Shown here in pieces: positions 31,330 through 42,224 of a stretch of DNA of 64,000 bases; the first letter of the stretch is position 1; each line of letters begins with the position of its first letter. The notes under the pieces are model-generated. The model saw only the letters and a program-made list of their open reading frames with translations. It had not been told where the DNA came from and did not search any database. The stretch is from Agapetus fuscipes (taxonomy: Eukaryota; Arthropoda; Insecta; Trichoptera; Glossosomatidae). The stretch covers positions 2,108,001 to 2,172,000 of the forward strand of contig OX637363.1 in the NCBI GenBank assembly GCA_951799405.1. The letters are read 5' to 3'. A program made the translations under genes and the position numbers.

Positions 31330-31797
31330 CGACTTCTCGCTACGTTACTAAGCTGCACATACAGTGTAAATTCTTACCATATTTTTCGCGCAAGAGTCGC
31401 ATGGAGCGAGTGGAACCTATTTAATTTGACATGTATAGATTTCTTTGTAAGGTTTTGTTCTTTTATATATTTAAATGTAATTTTTTATTCATATTCCTTG
31501 ACTTATAGGTTGGTATGAGGCTGACCACCCATACTGTAAAAAATGGTTCACTTTGCCAATGTTACCCCTGTTTCAGGGAAGGTCGGCAAAAGTTGTGGGG
31601 CTTATGTTCATTTGAGGTTTGGATTTTATTTGTAAGTACACATTCAGCATTTGTAAGCGCGAACTACACTTGTTGGTTTGTGGGCTTACATCTGAGAGCT
31701 TTAAATGAATATATCCTTGCAACTTAGATTACAGATTATAGATTATAGATGTAAGAGGGCCCGGCCTTTCGCCAACCACTTCAGTTGAAGTGAAGGA
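31330..31797 (-). mobile_element. SINE-A copy split by R1
   Basis: 3' part 31330-31440 (GACTTCTCGCTACG to AACCTATTTAATTTGACA) and 31753-31797 (AAGAGGGCCCGGCC...TTCAGTTGAAGTG) are contiguous in SINE-A. The rest is lost. Confidence 0.55.
31495..31752 (+). mobile_element. R1 copy, GATTATA-tailed subfamily
   Basis: Tail GATTACAGATTATAGATTATAGAT instead of GATTAGATTA. Close relative of 33201-33452. Confidence 0.8.
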
Positions 31798-31854
31798 CAA
31801 AAATAAACGCTCACCAAATAAATCATCCTAATATGATTACCTATCTATTAGGCG

Positions 31855-32395
31855 CCTGTATGACATGCCAAAGAAGCAGTTCAATCGCTTTCAATCTGTG
31901 TTGAATTCGGCAGCAAGACTCATATTCGGGATATTCAAATTCACTTACATCACTCCGCTGTGAAAAAAACTACATTGGCTTCCTTTCCCGGAGAGGGTGG
32001 TCTACCGTGTTTGTGTGATGGTATATAAAGCCATCAATGGCTTGGCTCCACCTTATCTGACTGACATGATGTTGCCTGTTGAAATGGGTGTAAGGAGGCG
32101 AGCGATGGAGCAGTCGATTTGGTTCAGCCACGCTTTGAGATTCGTACAAATTTCGGAGACCGCGCTTTCCGTGTTGCGGGTCAGGTGGAGTGGAACAGAC
32201 TGCCACCCGGAGTGAAGAACTCCGAATCTGTGGGTGTATTTCGCGAAGCACTCAAGACACACCTTTTTAGAAAGTCTTATCCATGATCGGAGAGTGCCGT
32301 TGAGGTGTGACACATACAAAAACGGTGCTCTCTTATCATTTGTAATTTTAAATAAATAAGCCGGATATAGTAATAATAATGCACGCCCCATGATA
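31855..32395 (+). mobile_element. LINE-K 3' end (CR1/L2-like), decayed
   Basis: Broken plus frames spell FQSVLNSAARLIFG, LHWLPFPERVVY, YKAINGLAPPYLTDM, then EWNRLPPGVKNSES and LKTHLFRKSYP: the usual C-terminus of CR1/L2-type reverse transcriptases. 3' UTR contains CCGTTGAGGTGTGACACATAC and ends in ATAGTAATAATAAT. Confidence 0.8.
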
Positions 32396-32752
32396 TGACC
32401 ACCTCCAGTGAAAACGCGGCACAGCTACAGAAACATTGTATTGTGTTACAGGTAAATCAATACTGTTGTATTGGCTATGCTGTAATTAATTTTGCAAAAA
32501 AAATGGCAGGCGTTTATAAAGAAGAGTGGCAAGGTGAGATGGGCAGTTTGATAGCTGACATAAGATAATATTGAAAACGAATCAAAAGGTATAGGATATA
32601 TAGGAGGAATATCGTGATATACTTTACGGATCATATATCAGGCTATACAGAGTAGTGTCAATGAGAAATATACTCTGTTATTTAATTATAAATATATTTA
32701 AAAAAAAACAAATTCACAGCTGTATGTTTACTGCAAGGTGTGTAATCTATAA
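32396..32752. other. No gene seen
   Basis: No supported feature. Confidence 0.35.
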
Positions 32753-32996
32753 TATATAATCTAAGTTGCATAGATATTTTACATTTAAAATTTATATTAA
32801 ATTTATTTTCACAAGAAGACACGTATAAGTTCGCACTTAAACATGCTGCATGTGGACCTACAATATACAAACCCAATCTCAAATGAACATTAACCCTGCA
32901 ACTCCTGCCGCCTTTTCCTGACACAGGGGTGACATTGGCAAAGTGAACCATTTTTTACAGTGTGGGTGGTCAGCTTCATACCAACCTTTAAGTCAA
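32753..32996 (-). mobile_element. R1 copy
   Basis: TATAATCTAAGTTGCATAG at the left, TTCATACCAACCTTTAAGTCAAGG at the right. Its head butts against a plus-strand RTE remnant. Confidence 0.75.
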
Positions 32997-32998
32997 GG

Positions 32999-33452
32999 TT
33001 ATGACTCTGGATGAAATGAAAGAAGTAAACAAGGACAGGAAGAAGTGGCGGCTAATCTGCAATGCTGATTTGTAATGTTGGTTTATTAGTTTGCTACATT
33101 TTTTGCATTAGAAATTTTTGACTTTTTTTGTATAGATTTATTTTTAAGATTTTGTTGTTTTTTTCTTTTTATACTTAAATGTTATTTATTACTCGTATTC
33201 CTTGACTAATAGGTTGGTATGAGGCTGACCACCCATACTGTAAAAAATGGTTCACTTTGCCAATGTCACCCCTGTTTCAGGGAATCTCGGCAAGAGTTGC
33301 AGGGCTTATGTTCATTTGAGGTTTGGATTTTATTTGTAAGTACACAATCAGCATTTGTAAGCGCGAACTACACGTGTTTGTTTGTGGACAAACATCTGAG
33401 AGCTTTGAATGAATATATCCTTGCAACTTAGATTATAGATTATAGATTTATA
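32999..33452 (+). mobile_element. RTE coding end, linker and R1
   Basis: 32999-33080 matches the C-terminal codons (TGAAAGAAGTAAACAAGGACAGG; decayed end). R1 follows at 33201-33452 with a GATTATAGATTATAGATTTATAATC tail. Confidence 0.7.
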
Positions 33453-33715
33453 ATCACACTCATTGTATATTTACAGTATTCGACTCTCTGTACAGTATTA
33501 CCACTTAGCCTATTTTTTCTGTTTTTTAAACATGTAAAATGCATTGTAAGTTCTCGCTTAAAACAGATGTTTATCACATAATTAGTTTCTACATATGCTT
33601 CATGCATTGTTTGTGTATTTGTTCAACAATTTACATTCATAAGGAGCTATGTACATTTGTACTTGTTTCATAGTGCTACTCATTAGTCAATGGTGCCACT
33701 AGTAGCACTTTAATC
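33453..33715. other. No gene seen
   Basis: No supported feature. Confidence 0.35.
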
Positions 33716-33963
33716 TGTAATCTAAGCTGCAAAGATATGTTTGCATTTAAAATTCATATCAAATGCATGCCCTCAAACAGGCATGTGTGAGTAAGTTTGC
33801 GTTTACACACTCTGCATGTGTGCATTAAAATAAACAAAACCTCACATGAGCATAAACCTTGCAGCTCCTGACGCCTTTCCCTGAAACCAGGGGGGCATTG
33901 GCAAAAGTGAACTTATTTTTACAATACGGGGGGTCAGCCTCATACCAACTTACAAATCAAAGA
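33716..33963 (-). mobile_element. R1 copy, CTCACATG subfamily
   Basis: AATCTAAGCTGCAAAGATATG to CTCATACCAACTTACAAATC. Confidence 0.75.
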
Positions 33964-34187
33964 ATACAAATACTATATACTTAACGGCGCTGTATACAGT
34001 AGTACGATTTTTATTACTAAACTAAAATTGGGTTTCTCAAATAAATGCACCATTTTTCCTTTTATTTACAAGAGAAAGTACTGAAAATCCTGTTGTGTAG
34101 AATTCCATTACAAGCACATGTGTAATGACTTATTTCACGAAAGAGCTCTATAAAATATAAACCCTAAAAAATTACTTCTGAAATCCT

Positions 34188-34475
34188 ATTCTTGAGACTC
34201 TAGTGATCTATAACACTCGTTGTAGTGCCGTATAGGTGTTGTTTACGAGCTTGGTCGTCGCTGTAAAAAGCCCCAATTCTCCAGTAAAACCCAGTTCCTG
34301 AAAGGCTAGATGGACCTTTAGTAACCGGTCTTTGGTTAAGGTATACGAATTTTTCAACGAGCGAAGAGCATGTTTGAAAATATAAATGGTATATTTTTTG
34401 TGCTCCGATGGGATTCAAAGCCACAACCTTCCATTTACGAGCAAGAGAGATTAACCGCTAGACTACGGACCAGAC
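34188..34475 (-). mobile_element. SINE-B copy, B2-type end
   Basis: Left: TTGAGACTCTAGTGATCTATAACACTCGTTGTAGTGCCG (B2 3' end). Right: CGCTAGACTACGGACCAG (head complement). Confidence 0.8.
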
Positions 34476-34907
34476 TGGAAATAATCCTCATTATAAGCTT
34501 CAGGAAGACCAATACATTTTTGGTCTTATTTTACAAAACACATGCGTGGTGACTTAGTTCACAAAAAGGCTCTATAAAATATACATCCTGGACAATTCGT
34601 TAATCGGATTCGTTAATTACAAGAATTCAATTTTCTTTTTTTTCCATTTCTTGAAGTATTTAGATCACGTCTTGCCCGGTACTTGAATAAATACAATTTT
34701 ATGTTATACGAATAGACAATCTCACTTCGACGACAAATATTTTTAACTCACTTATTAATTAGTGTTTTCTCATGGAAAGATAAAAAAGCAGTTAACTTGT
34801 TTTACGGCATTACTTGCAGTGTGTTGAAGAAAATACACGGTGTGCCAGAACATTCGTTTCAAAATCTAAACTTATAGACTAGATTAGAAAAGACACACAA
34901 TTAGGTT
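34476..34907. other. No gene seen
   Basis: No supported feature. Confidence 0.35.
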
Positions 34908-35072
34908 AGATAAGATAGAAAGAAATGACGGTTGATCTGTTATGTTGGCGGCTAGCGTTTATTAAAGTGAAATTGGTTTTATGTCCATGTATATATTATT
35001 ACTTATTGATTTAAAAAACTTATAGGTTCCTTGACTTATAGGTTGGTATGCGGCTGACCACCCATACTGTAG
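34908..35072 (+). mobile_element. RTE coding end and R1 head, truncated
   Basis: AGAAAGAAATGACGGTTGATC...GTTGGCGGCTAGCGTTTATTAAAG, linker, then R1 head to ACCCATACTGTAGA. The R1 body is missing. Confidence 0.65.
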
Positions 35073-35169
35073 ACTACATATAAAAAAATTGAATTATTAT
35101 GTAGTAGAAATAAGTTTCAAAAAAAAAAATGTACTAAAAATGTCTTATAATACTTACTTTTTCTTTCTT

Positions 35170-35235
35170 CGGCTCATAAGCCTTGAAGGCTCAGGGCCTC
35201 CCGCACCACAATCCTCCAGGGCTCTCTGTCTTGTG
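35170..35235 (-). mobile_element. LINE-E scrap
   Basis: CACAATCCTCCAGGGCTCTCTGTCTTG is the complement of the LINE-E CAAGACAGAGAGTCCTGGAGG module. Confidence 0.45.
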
Positions 35236-35259
35236 TTGCTTCCCTCCATCTTCCCTTCC

Positions 35260-35540
35260 CTCTTTATATATTGGTGAGAAAGGGAGATCAGTGCACACAA
35301 GATTTAAAGAACATTCCAGAGCACTCAGAGGCTTATCTGCATACTCTGAGATGGCAGACCATTGCATTGATAAAGACCACATTTGTGTTTAAAAAAAAAA
35401 TTATCTATGAATTTTGCTTTTGTTTTGGAAAAAAAAATTGTTTTGAAAATTATTTTATAAAAATATATTTGTAACCATTCTGCTCTTGAAGATGCCTCAT
35501 TAGGCGAAAATATTCGAGCAAAAAAAAAGAATAAAGTGAA
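35260..35540 (+). mobile_element. Penelope-like element remnant (GIY-YIG end)
   Basis: A plus frame reads YIGEKGRSVHTRFKEHSRAL...MADHCIDKDH, matching the GIY-YIG endonuclease pattern (YIGET.RS...TR..EH......AEH....H) of Penelope-like retroelements. Frames are shifted between the YIG start and the end. The 3' end near 35492-35520 has TTGAAGATGCC...GGCGAAAATATTCGAGC, a PLE-type terminal hairpin. Confidence 0.65.
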
Positions 35541-35582
35541 TTAAAACAATGTTCTACCATTTATATTTTTAAATATTTATAA

Positions 35583-35830
35583 TAATCTAAGTTGCAAAGA
35601 TACATTCACATTTAAAGGTCATATCAAATGCATGCCCACAAACAAACACGTGTAGTTCGCGTTTACAAATGCTGAATGTGTGCTTACAATTCAATCCAAA
35701 CCTCAAATGAACATAAGCCCTGCGACCATTGCCGACCTTCCATGAATTTCCATGAAACAGAGGTGACACTGACAAAGTGATCCATTTTTTACAGTATGGG
35801 TGGTCAGCCTCCTACCAACCTATAAGTTAA
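35583..35830 (-). mobile_element. R1 copy
   Basis: AATCTAAGTTGCAAAGATAC to CTCCTACCAACCTATAAG. A short duplication of CATGAATTTC lies within. Confidence 0.75.
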
Positions 35831-35887
35831 AGTTATATTTTTTATGGTTTGTGTATTAACATCTTAAAGTAAGGTATAAGTTAAGGA

Positions 35888-35990
35888 ATTTAAAAAAAAT
35901 CACTTTGCCAATGTCACCCCTTTTGCAGGAAAGGTTGGTAAAAGTTGAAGGGGTTTTTAGTAGTAGTAGATTTGTGAAGAGGAATGAAAT
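35888..35990 (+). mobile_element. R1 fragment joined to a SINE-C scrap
   Basis: ATCACTTTGCCAATGTCACCCC to GTTGGTAAAAGTTG (R1 middle), then GTAGATTTGTGAAGAGGAATG, as in the SINE-C copy at 51312. Confidence 0.45.
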
Positions 35991-36067
35991 GCAAAAATAA
36001 AACAAATTTTCCAACTTGTTTTACTGGGGAAAGTTTTAGATTCAATATCAATATTTGTGCTATCAAA

Positions 36068-36312
36068 ATCGGTCTATAGTCTAGTGGTTGACACTTCGGA
36101 CTCATAAATGGAAGGTTGTGGGTTCATATCCCGGTGGAGCACAAACAATATACCATTTATATTTTCAAATTTGCTCTTCGCTTGGTTGAAAAATTCATAA
36201 ACCTTTACCAAAGACCGATCATCAAAAAGTCCATCCAGCCTTACAGCAACTGGGTCTGGCTTGAGAATTGGCGCTTTGTAGCGACGATCGAGCTCGTCCG
36301 TTAAAAAAAGTC
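36068..36312 (+). mobile_element. SINE-B copy
   Basis: CGGTCTATAGTCTAGTGGTTG head, box B GGTTCATATCCC, body through CAACTGGGTCTGGC to GACGATCGAGCTCG, then an A-run. Confidence 0.75.
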
Positions 36313-36650
36313 CGGTCGATTGGATAGCTCAGTTGGTAGAATACTTGGATTCCATGCCGAGAGCAAGGGTTCGAATCCCACCGAGGGTGTCAGAAATGAT
36401 TTCCCATTTCAGTGTCTTTTCAAACGTTAAACCCCATACCGATATCGATACCGATAAGGTGTACTCAGCTTTTACAAAAAATAAAAATCAGCCCCCCGGG
36501 AACCCGAACAGCCCCCATTTCAACTGAAAGTGGTTGGCGTGAGGCCGGTCCCCTTACCCGTGAAGATAAATAGGTCCCGAATCGCCACATGCGACCCTTT
36601 TGGGGCTAACGTAGGCAAAAAGTTGCATTTTATATGTAGCTTAGTTGCGT
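36311..36650 (+). mobile_element. SINE-A copy directly after SINE-B
   Basis: TCCGGTCGATTGGATAGCTCAGTTGGTAG head, GGGTTCGAATCCC box B, 3' end GTAGCTTAGTTGCG. A six-base ATTGGA insertion sits in the head. Confidence 0.8.
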
Positions 36651-36984
36651 TTGCGTTTTTGTTGCTGTTTTTCAAGTATCTCGAAGAAAATCAAGAATTA
36701 TGGATCATCCGGTACCTACACAGCGTGCTCCGTAAATAGTAAAACGTCATAATTTGCAATGAGCTCAGTTCAGTTAGGTGTATGTGTAGGTACTGAGGGA
36801 GGTACTTGTCTCACACTGACTTTTGTTAATTATTTTAGAGTGATCTATTTCACGGCAAGTATCGATTACTTATTGCACAACACAACACTACAGAGTTTTA
36901 TCATATTGGCAAGAAAGCTATCACAAGCAAAGTAAGATCTAAATTAAACGTTTGTTTACAAAAAATCTCAAATAGCGAATAATA
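36651..36984. other. No gene seen
   Basis: No supported feature. Confidence 0.35.
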
Positions 36985-37277
36985 ATATTAGGATGATTTA
37001 TTTGGTGAGCGCTGTTTTTGTGTGTATCACACCTCAAGAGCCCTGTGCGAGCTTGGTCGTCGCTGTAGAAAGCGCCAATTCTCAAGCAAGACCCAGTTGT
37101 TGTAAGGTTGGATGGACCTTTCAGTGACCGGTCTTTGGTAAAGGTTTATGAATTTTTCAACTCAGCGAAGAGCACATTCGAAATATAAATGGTATATTTT
37201 TGTGCTCCGCCGGGATCCGAATCCACAACCTTCCATTAACGAGTCCGAAGTGTTGCCACTGGACTACGGACCGGTCC
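36985..37277 (-). mobile_element. SINE-B copy, B1-type end
   Basis: Left: TAATATTAGGATGATTTATTTGG, GTGTGTATCACACCTCAAGAG. Right: CCGGGATCCGAATCC and CTACGGACCGGTCC. Read on the minus strand it follows the 5S-like unit directly. Confidence 0.85.
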
Positions 37278-37282
37278 AAGAT

Positions 37283-37397
37283 GCCAACGACACGCGGTGT
37301 ACCTGAGCGGTAACCCATCCAAGTACTATCCGCCCAATGTTGCTTAACTTCGGTGATCTATGGGAACCGGTGCTTTCAACATGGTTACGTCGTTGAC
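37283..37397 (-). rRNA. 5S rRNA-like sequence (pseudogene or SINE module)
   Basis: Minus strand runs from GTCAACGACGTAACCATG through CACCGAAGTTAAGCAAC (box A region), AGTACTTGGATGGGTTACCG (box C region) to ACACCGCGTGTCGTTGGC, covering a whole 5S rRNA of about 115 nt. The ends remain complementary (GTCAACGAC/GTCGTTGGC). The middle is diverged and there is no T-run terminator; the next base pairs lead into SINE-B. A functional 5S gene is unlikely but not excluded. Confidence 0.8.
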
Positions 37398-37508
37398 AAA
37401 ACATGCAGCATAATTAAGCGTGATTGTACACGTGTCTGCTTGTGGGAATGCATTATATATATTATTAATCTTTAATTTTAATATATTATCTTTGCAACTT
37501 AGATTATA
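37398..37508 (+). mobile_element. R1 fragment, 3' half
   Basis: AAAACATGCAGCATAATTAAGCG to TTTGCAACTTAGATTATATG. Confidence 0.65.
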
Positions 37509-37769
37509 TGTATGTATTATAGATAGTACCATCTCTGGAATACGATCCAAAGTTTTTCTTCGAAACTATATTTTATTGATAGTGAAAGTCAATAATAAAC
37601 TGGTTTATGAGTATGAAAGTGATTCGATTACACGTTAATCGAAAAGCTTTGAACGGGTTATGTTAGATGTCGCTTTCATGTTTATAAAAAGTATTCTTCT
37701 TCATCTAATTTAATACTGATCTTTTTAAATATACCCTCGGTACATTAACGCATAGTGATATTTAGTAGT

Positions 37770-38072
37770 CAACTGGTCCGTAGTCTAGTGGGAACACTTC
37801 TGACTCGTAAATGGAAATTTGTGGTTTCGAATCTCAGCGGAGCACAAAAAAATATACCATTTATATTTCCAAGTATGCTCTTCGCTGGGGGAAAAATTCA
37901 CATACCTTTACCAAAGACCGGTCACTAAAGGTCCATCCACCCTTACAGCAATTGGGTCTTGCTTGAGAATTGGCGCTTTCTACAGCGATGACCAAGCTCG
38001 CAGAGGGCTCTTGAGGTGTGATGCATAAAAAAAACAGCGCTCACCAAATAGATCATCCTAATATTATTATTA
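37770..38072 (+). mobile_element. SINE-B copy, B1-type end, full
   Basis: CTGGTCCGTAGTCTAGTGGG head, GGTTTCGAATCTC box B, 3' end GAGGGCTCTTGAGGTGTGATG...CAGCGCTCACC and an (ATT)n tail. A good reference copy for B1. Confidence 0.85.
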
Positions 38073-38132
38073 TTATTTTAGGGATATACAACATAGAGCA
38101 ATACCAAAATTTACAACAATAGGTATGATACT

Positions 38133-38195
38133 ATCAGATGATTTATTTGGTGAACGCTGTTTTTGTGTGAGTCACACTTCTAGAGCCCTCTTCAA
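38133..38195 (-). mobile_element. SINE-B B1 3'-end fragment
   Basis: CAGATGATTTATTTGGTGAACGC to TTCTAGAGCCCTC. Confidence 0.6.
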
Positions 38196-38439
38196 CGTTA
38201 GTTACCACATGTTGAAAAGAAATACATATTACATTTAATATTCATATACACATTTTACCTCGTGTGGTATTTTTTTTCATATTTAAATCAGTTAATTTTT
38301 TTGCAAAAAATCTGAACTTCTCTAAGCACGTCTCAGATATGTTTTATCCTTCTTACGAGTTTGAGAGATTGCCGTATTTTTCTCTAAAAACACACTTACA
38401 CACAAGTAGCTGTAAAAGACACGTAAATTTAAATTAGAT

Positions 38440-38720
38440 ACTATTACTACGAGAGTATGGTAGTATTAGTGCATACGTGATTCTAATCGCGCTGGTAGAA
38501 CAACGCTCTGGAATCATCCAATATGCTCGAAAAGTCGAGAACAGTCTATAACGTATATAAATGTAAGCCGCAATTGTGTGCAGATCACAGAGTGTCGATT
38601 TAAACATAACTTACTTACTTACTTAACGTGTCCATAACCACCTACAGAGAACAGTCGAGAAACGTCCGTTTAGTCGCTTTATATTTGGACACACTGAGCC
38701 GTGAAGTCGATATATATATA
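38440..38720 (-). repeat. U1 dispersed repeat, longest copy
   Basis: GTATGGTAGTATTAGTGCATACG, GGAATCATCCAATATGCTCG and GAAACGTCCGTTTAGTCGC; the inverse of segments at 25262 and 47752. A (TTAC)n tract of four units sits inside. Class unknown; no ORF. Confidence 0.55.
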
Positions 38721-38904
38721 AATACTAGCAGACTGACCGTGCTGCGCACGGTTGTCTGCTAGGCCCTTCGGGCAGTGTAAGTCTGGCTTCGCAATAATTT
38801 TTCCTCACACCTCCTTCATAGTAATTAAATGCTTTAAGAAGTAATTTGAAAAAAAAATTGCGGTAAAAGGGTTATTTAGTTCTTTCATGTTCTGAGTATC
38901 TTGT

Positions 38905-40625
38905 ATGAAGCATGAGGTATGAGGCTGACCTCCCATACCTAAAAAAATGTTCACTGAACGAATGTTTCTCTGTTCCTGAAAAGGTCGGCAAAATTGCAGG
39001 GCTTATGGTCAAGAGAGGCTGAAATTTTTATTTGTAATTACACATGCAGCGTTTGTAAGGGCAAACTCACTCATGTCTGCTTGGGGGCATGCATTCAATA
39101 TGAATTATAAAATGTATGTATGCAACTTAGATTTATATTCTCAAATTAAAAACATCAAATGCCACAATTATATGTTAGCGTGAAAGAACATTTGCCAGCT
39201 TGTGGGTGTGCATTGTATTTGAATCATCAAAACTCTTTTTGCAACTTAAGATTATAAATTAAGATAACCGTTGTTTAAGGATTTTTCAAACCCAAATTCC
39301 TTGACCTAAGGGTTAGTATGAGGCTTACCACCCATATCGCATAAATGGGTTCACTTAACTAATGTTCCCCCTGTTTCTGAATAGGTCGGCAAAAGTTGCA
39401 TGGCTTATGGTTATGAGAGGCTGAATTTTTTATTTGTAATTACACATGCAGCATTTGTAAGCGCAAAGTCACTCATGTCTGCTTGGGGGCATGCATTGAA
39501 TATGAATTATAAAATGTATGTATGCAACTTAGATTTATATTCTAAAATTAAAAACATCAAGTGCCACAATTAAATGTTAGCGTGAAATGACATTTGCCAG
39601 TTTGTGGGCGTGCATTCAATTTGAATCATCAAATAACTTTTTTTGCAACTTTAGATTATAAATTAAATTTAACATTGTTGAAGGATTTTTTAAACTCAAA
39701 TCCTTGACGGATAGGTAAGTATGAGCTTGAATACCCATATCGCAAAAAATGGTTCACTTGACAAATGTTTCCCCTGTTTTTGAAAAGTTTGGCAAAAGTT
39801 GCAGGGCTTATGTTCATTAGAGGCCTTAATTTTAATTTGTAAGTTAACATGCAGCATTTATAAGCGCGAACCCACTCATGTCTCCAGGGGGGCATGCATT
39901 GAATATGAATTATAAAAATTATTGTATCTGTGCAACTTAGATTATATATTTTAATATTTAAAAAAAATCAAGTGCCACAACTATGTATATGTTAGCGTGA
40001 AATGACATTTGCCAGTTTGTGGGCGTGCATTCAATTTGAATCATCAAATAACTTTTTTTGCAACTTTAGATTACAAATTAAATTTAACGTTGTTGAAGGA
40101 TTTTTCAAACTCAAATCCTTGACTTATAGGTAAGTATGAGCCTGAATACCCATCTCGCAAAAAATGGTTCACTTGACAAATGTTCCCCCTGTTTTTGAAA
40201 ATGTTGGCAAAAGTTGCAGGGCTTATGTTCATTGGAGGCCTTAATTTTAATTTGTAAGTTCACATGCAGCATTTATAAGTGCGAACCCACTCGTGTCTCG
40301 AATATGAATTATAAAAGTTATTGTATCTGTGCAACTTAGATTATATATTCTAATATTTAAAAAAAATCAAGCGCCACAACTATATGTTAGCGTGAAATGA
40401 CATTTGCCAGTTTGTGGGCGTGCATTCAATTTGAATCATCGAATAACTTTTTTTGCAACTTTAGATTATAAATTAAGATTACCGTTGTTTAAGGATTTTT
40501 CAAACTCAAATTCCTTGACTTAAGGGTTAGTATGAGGCTTACCACCCATATCGCATAAATGGGTTCACTTAACAAATGTGTCCCCTGTTTCTGAAAAGGT
40601 CAGGTTTTTGCATAGGTTTTACATA
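38905..40625 (+). repeat. Tandem array of ~400 bp units derived from R1
   Basis: Heads with TTGAC at about 39302, 39704, 40119 and 40514, plus a first decayed unit near 38905: spacing 402, 415 and 395 bp. Each unit contains one nearly whole R1-like segment followed by a second R1 3' segment (GTTAGCGTGAAATGACATTTGCC to TTTGCAACTTTAG). Confidence 0.85.
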
Positions 40626-40844
40626 AAAAGGTGTTGTGATTGATCATGTTTATTTATTTAAAAAACAACAATTTAAAATCTACTAATGATGAGGAAGCAC
40701 ATCCCAAGTCCTGAACAATATTTGTTGTGAATATGACGTGCATCTGTTCAGGAGTTCTTCAGTTTGAATGCCATTAACGCACAACTATTTTGTATGGGGA
40801 GGCCGTTGCATTTTATATTATAGGGGGATATATCCCAGGCTTAT

Positions 40845-41245
40845 TTATTTTAAATTACATAATAAGATAAGAGAGCGCCGTTTTTGTGTGGCACACCACA
40901 AGGGCTCTCTCAGATCACGGTTAAGACTTTTTGAAAAGGTGTCTTGAGTGCTCCGCGAAATACACCCACAGATTTGGAGTTCTTCACTCCGGGTGGCAGT
41001 CTGTTTCACTCCACCGGACCCGCAACACGAAGACACGGTCTCCAAAATTTGTACGGATCTGACGGTGCGGCTGAACGCGTCCATCGCCCGCGGATCTCAG
41101 TGTCTGCCTCCTCACACCCATCTCAACAGGCGAAATCATGTCAGTCAGATAAAATGGAGCCAAGCCATTGATGGCTTTATATATCAACAGACAAACACGG
41201 TTTAACCAAGAGCTAGAAATCAGTACATTGTAAACCGACATTGTG
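40845..41245 (-). mobile_element. LINE-K 3' end, decayed
   Basis: Minus frames include YKAINGLAPFYLTDM and EWNRLPPG-type codons disrupted by shifts, then TTAACCGTGATCTGAGAGAG and CACACAAAAACGGCGCTC. Near copy of 31855-32395. Confidence 0.7.
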
Positions 41246-41529
41246 TAAAATAAATATTGAAAAATAAATTGCAGTTTAATGAAAAGAGCCCAACTACAAT
41301 ATTTTTAGTTGAAATATAAACTATTAAAAACCCATATATTAAGTAAATTATTTATATTTCGTCGTTTTTGGTATGCGTGTGTCTAGCATAGTATGGAATT
41401 TTGTTTCGTGCCGATAATTTCTCATATGTAACGATAAAAAGCGCCGCAGGGGAGTTTTTTAGACAAGTTTCGCAAGCGCCTTAATAGTGCCTTATGCCTG
41501 CCACTGTATCTAGAACTAACAACTACAAA
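41246..41529. other. No gene seen
   Basis: No supported feature. Confidence 0.3.
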
Positions 41530-41866
41530 GATACGCAACGCAAAACCTAACTAAGCTACACATATTGTGTAACTTCTTGTCTCTAAGTTATTCCCGTATG
41601 TGGCAATACGGGAACTATAGATTTTCACGCATAAGGGGGCCGGCCTCACATCAACCACTTCAGTTGAAGTGTGGGGGTTTCACAGCTCCCAAAGGGCTTT
41701 GTTCTCATTTGCTGTGAAGGCTGAGTACACCTTGCCAGTATTTATTTTGAGGTTGAAATAGACACCGAAACGGGGAATCATTTCTGACACCCTCGGTGGG
41801 TTCAAACTCTTTCAGCTGTCAGTATAGAATGCAAGCATTCTACCAATTCTATTAACTGGGCTTTTT
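41530..41866 (-). mobile_element. SINE-A copy
   Basis: CAAAACCTAACTAAGCTACAC (3' end) to CAAGCATTCTACCAATTCTATTAACTGGGCT (diverged head). SINE-B follows at once. Confidence 0.75.
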
Positions 41867-42085
41867 GCGAGCTTGGTCTTCGCTACAAAGCGCCAATTCT
41901 CAAGCAAGACACAGTCGCTGTAAGGCTGTATGGACTTTTGGTGACTGGTCATTGCCCATTGGTAAATGAATTTTTCAACCCAGCGAAGAGCATATTTGGA
42001 AATATAAATGGTACTATATTTTTTGTGTTTCGCCGGGATTCGAACCCAAAACCTCCCATATACGTGTCCAAAGTATTACCTGAAG
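41867..42085 (-). mobile_element. SINE-B copy, head and 3' end truncated
   Basis: GCGAGCTTGGTCTTCGC to CATATACGTGTCCAAAGTATTACC; box B complement GGGATTCGAACCC. Confidence 0.75.
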
Positions 42086-42224
42086 GTTCTAGTTTCTCAC
42101 AAAGGTTGAGATAACCTTAAAGCATGTTCGCACATCATGAAAAACACCAACGCGTAGGTAGCCGCTAAACCTAAGTTTATCGATTTTTTTATCGCATATT
42201 TAATTTTAAGATATATTAATGGTA

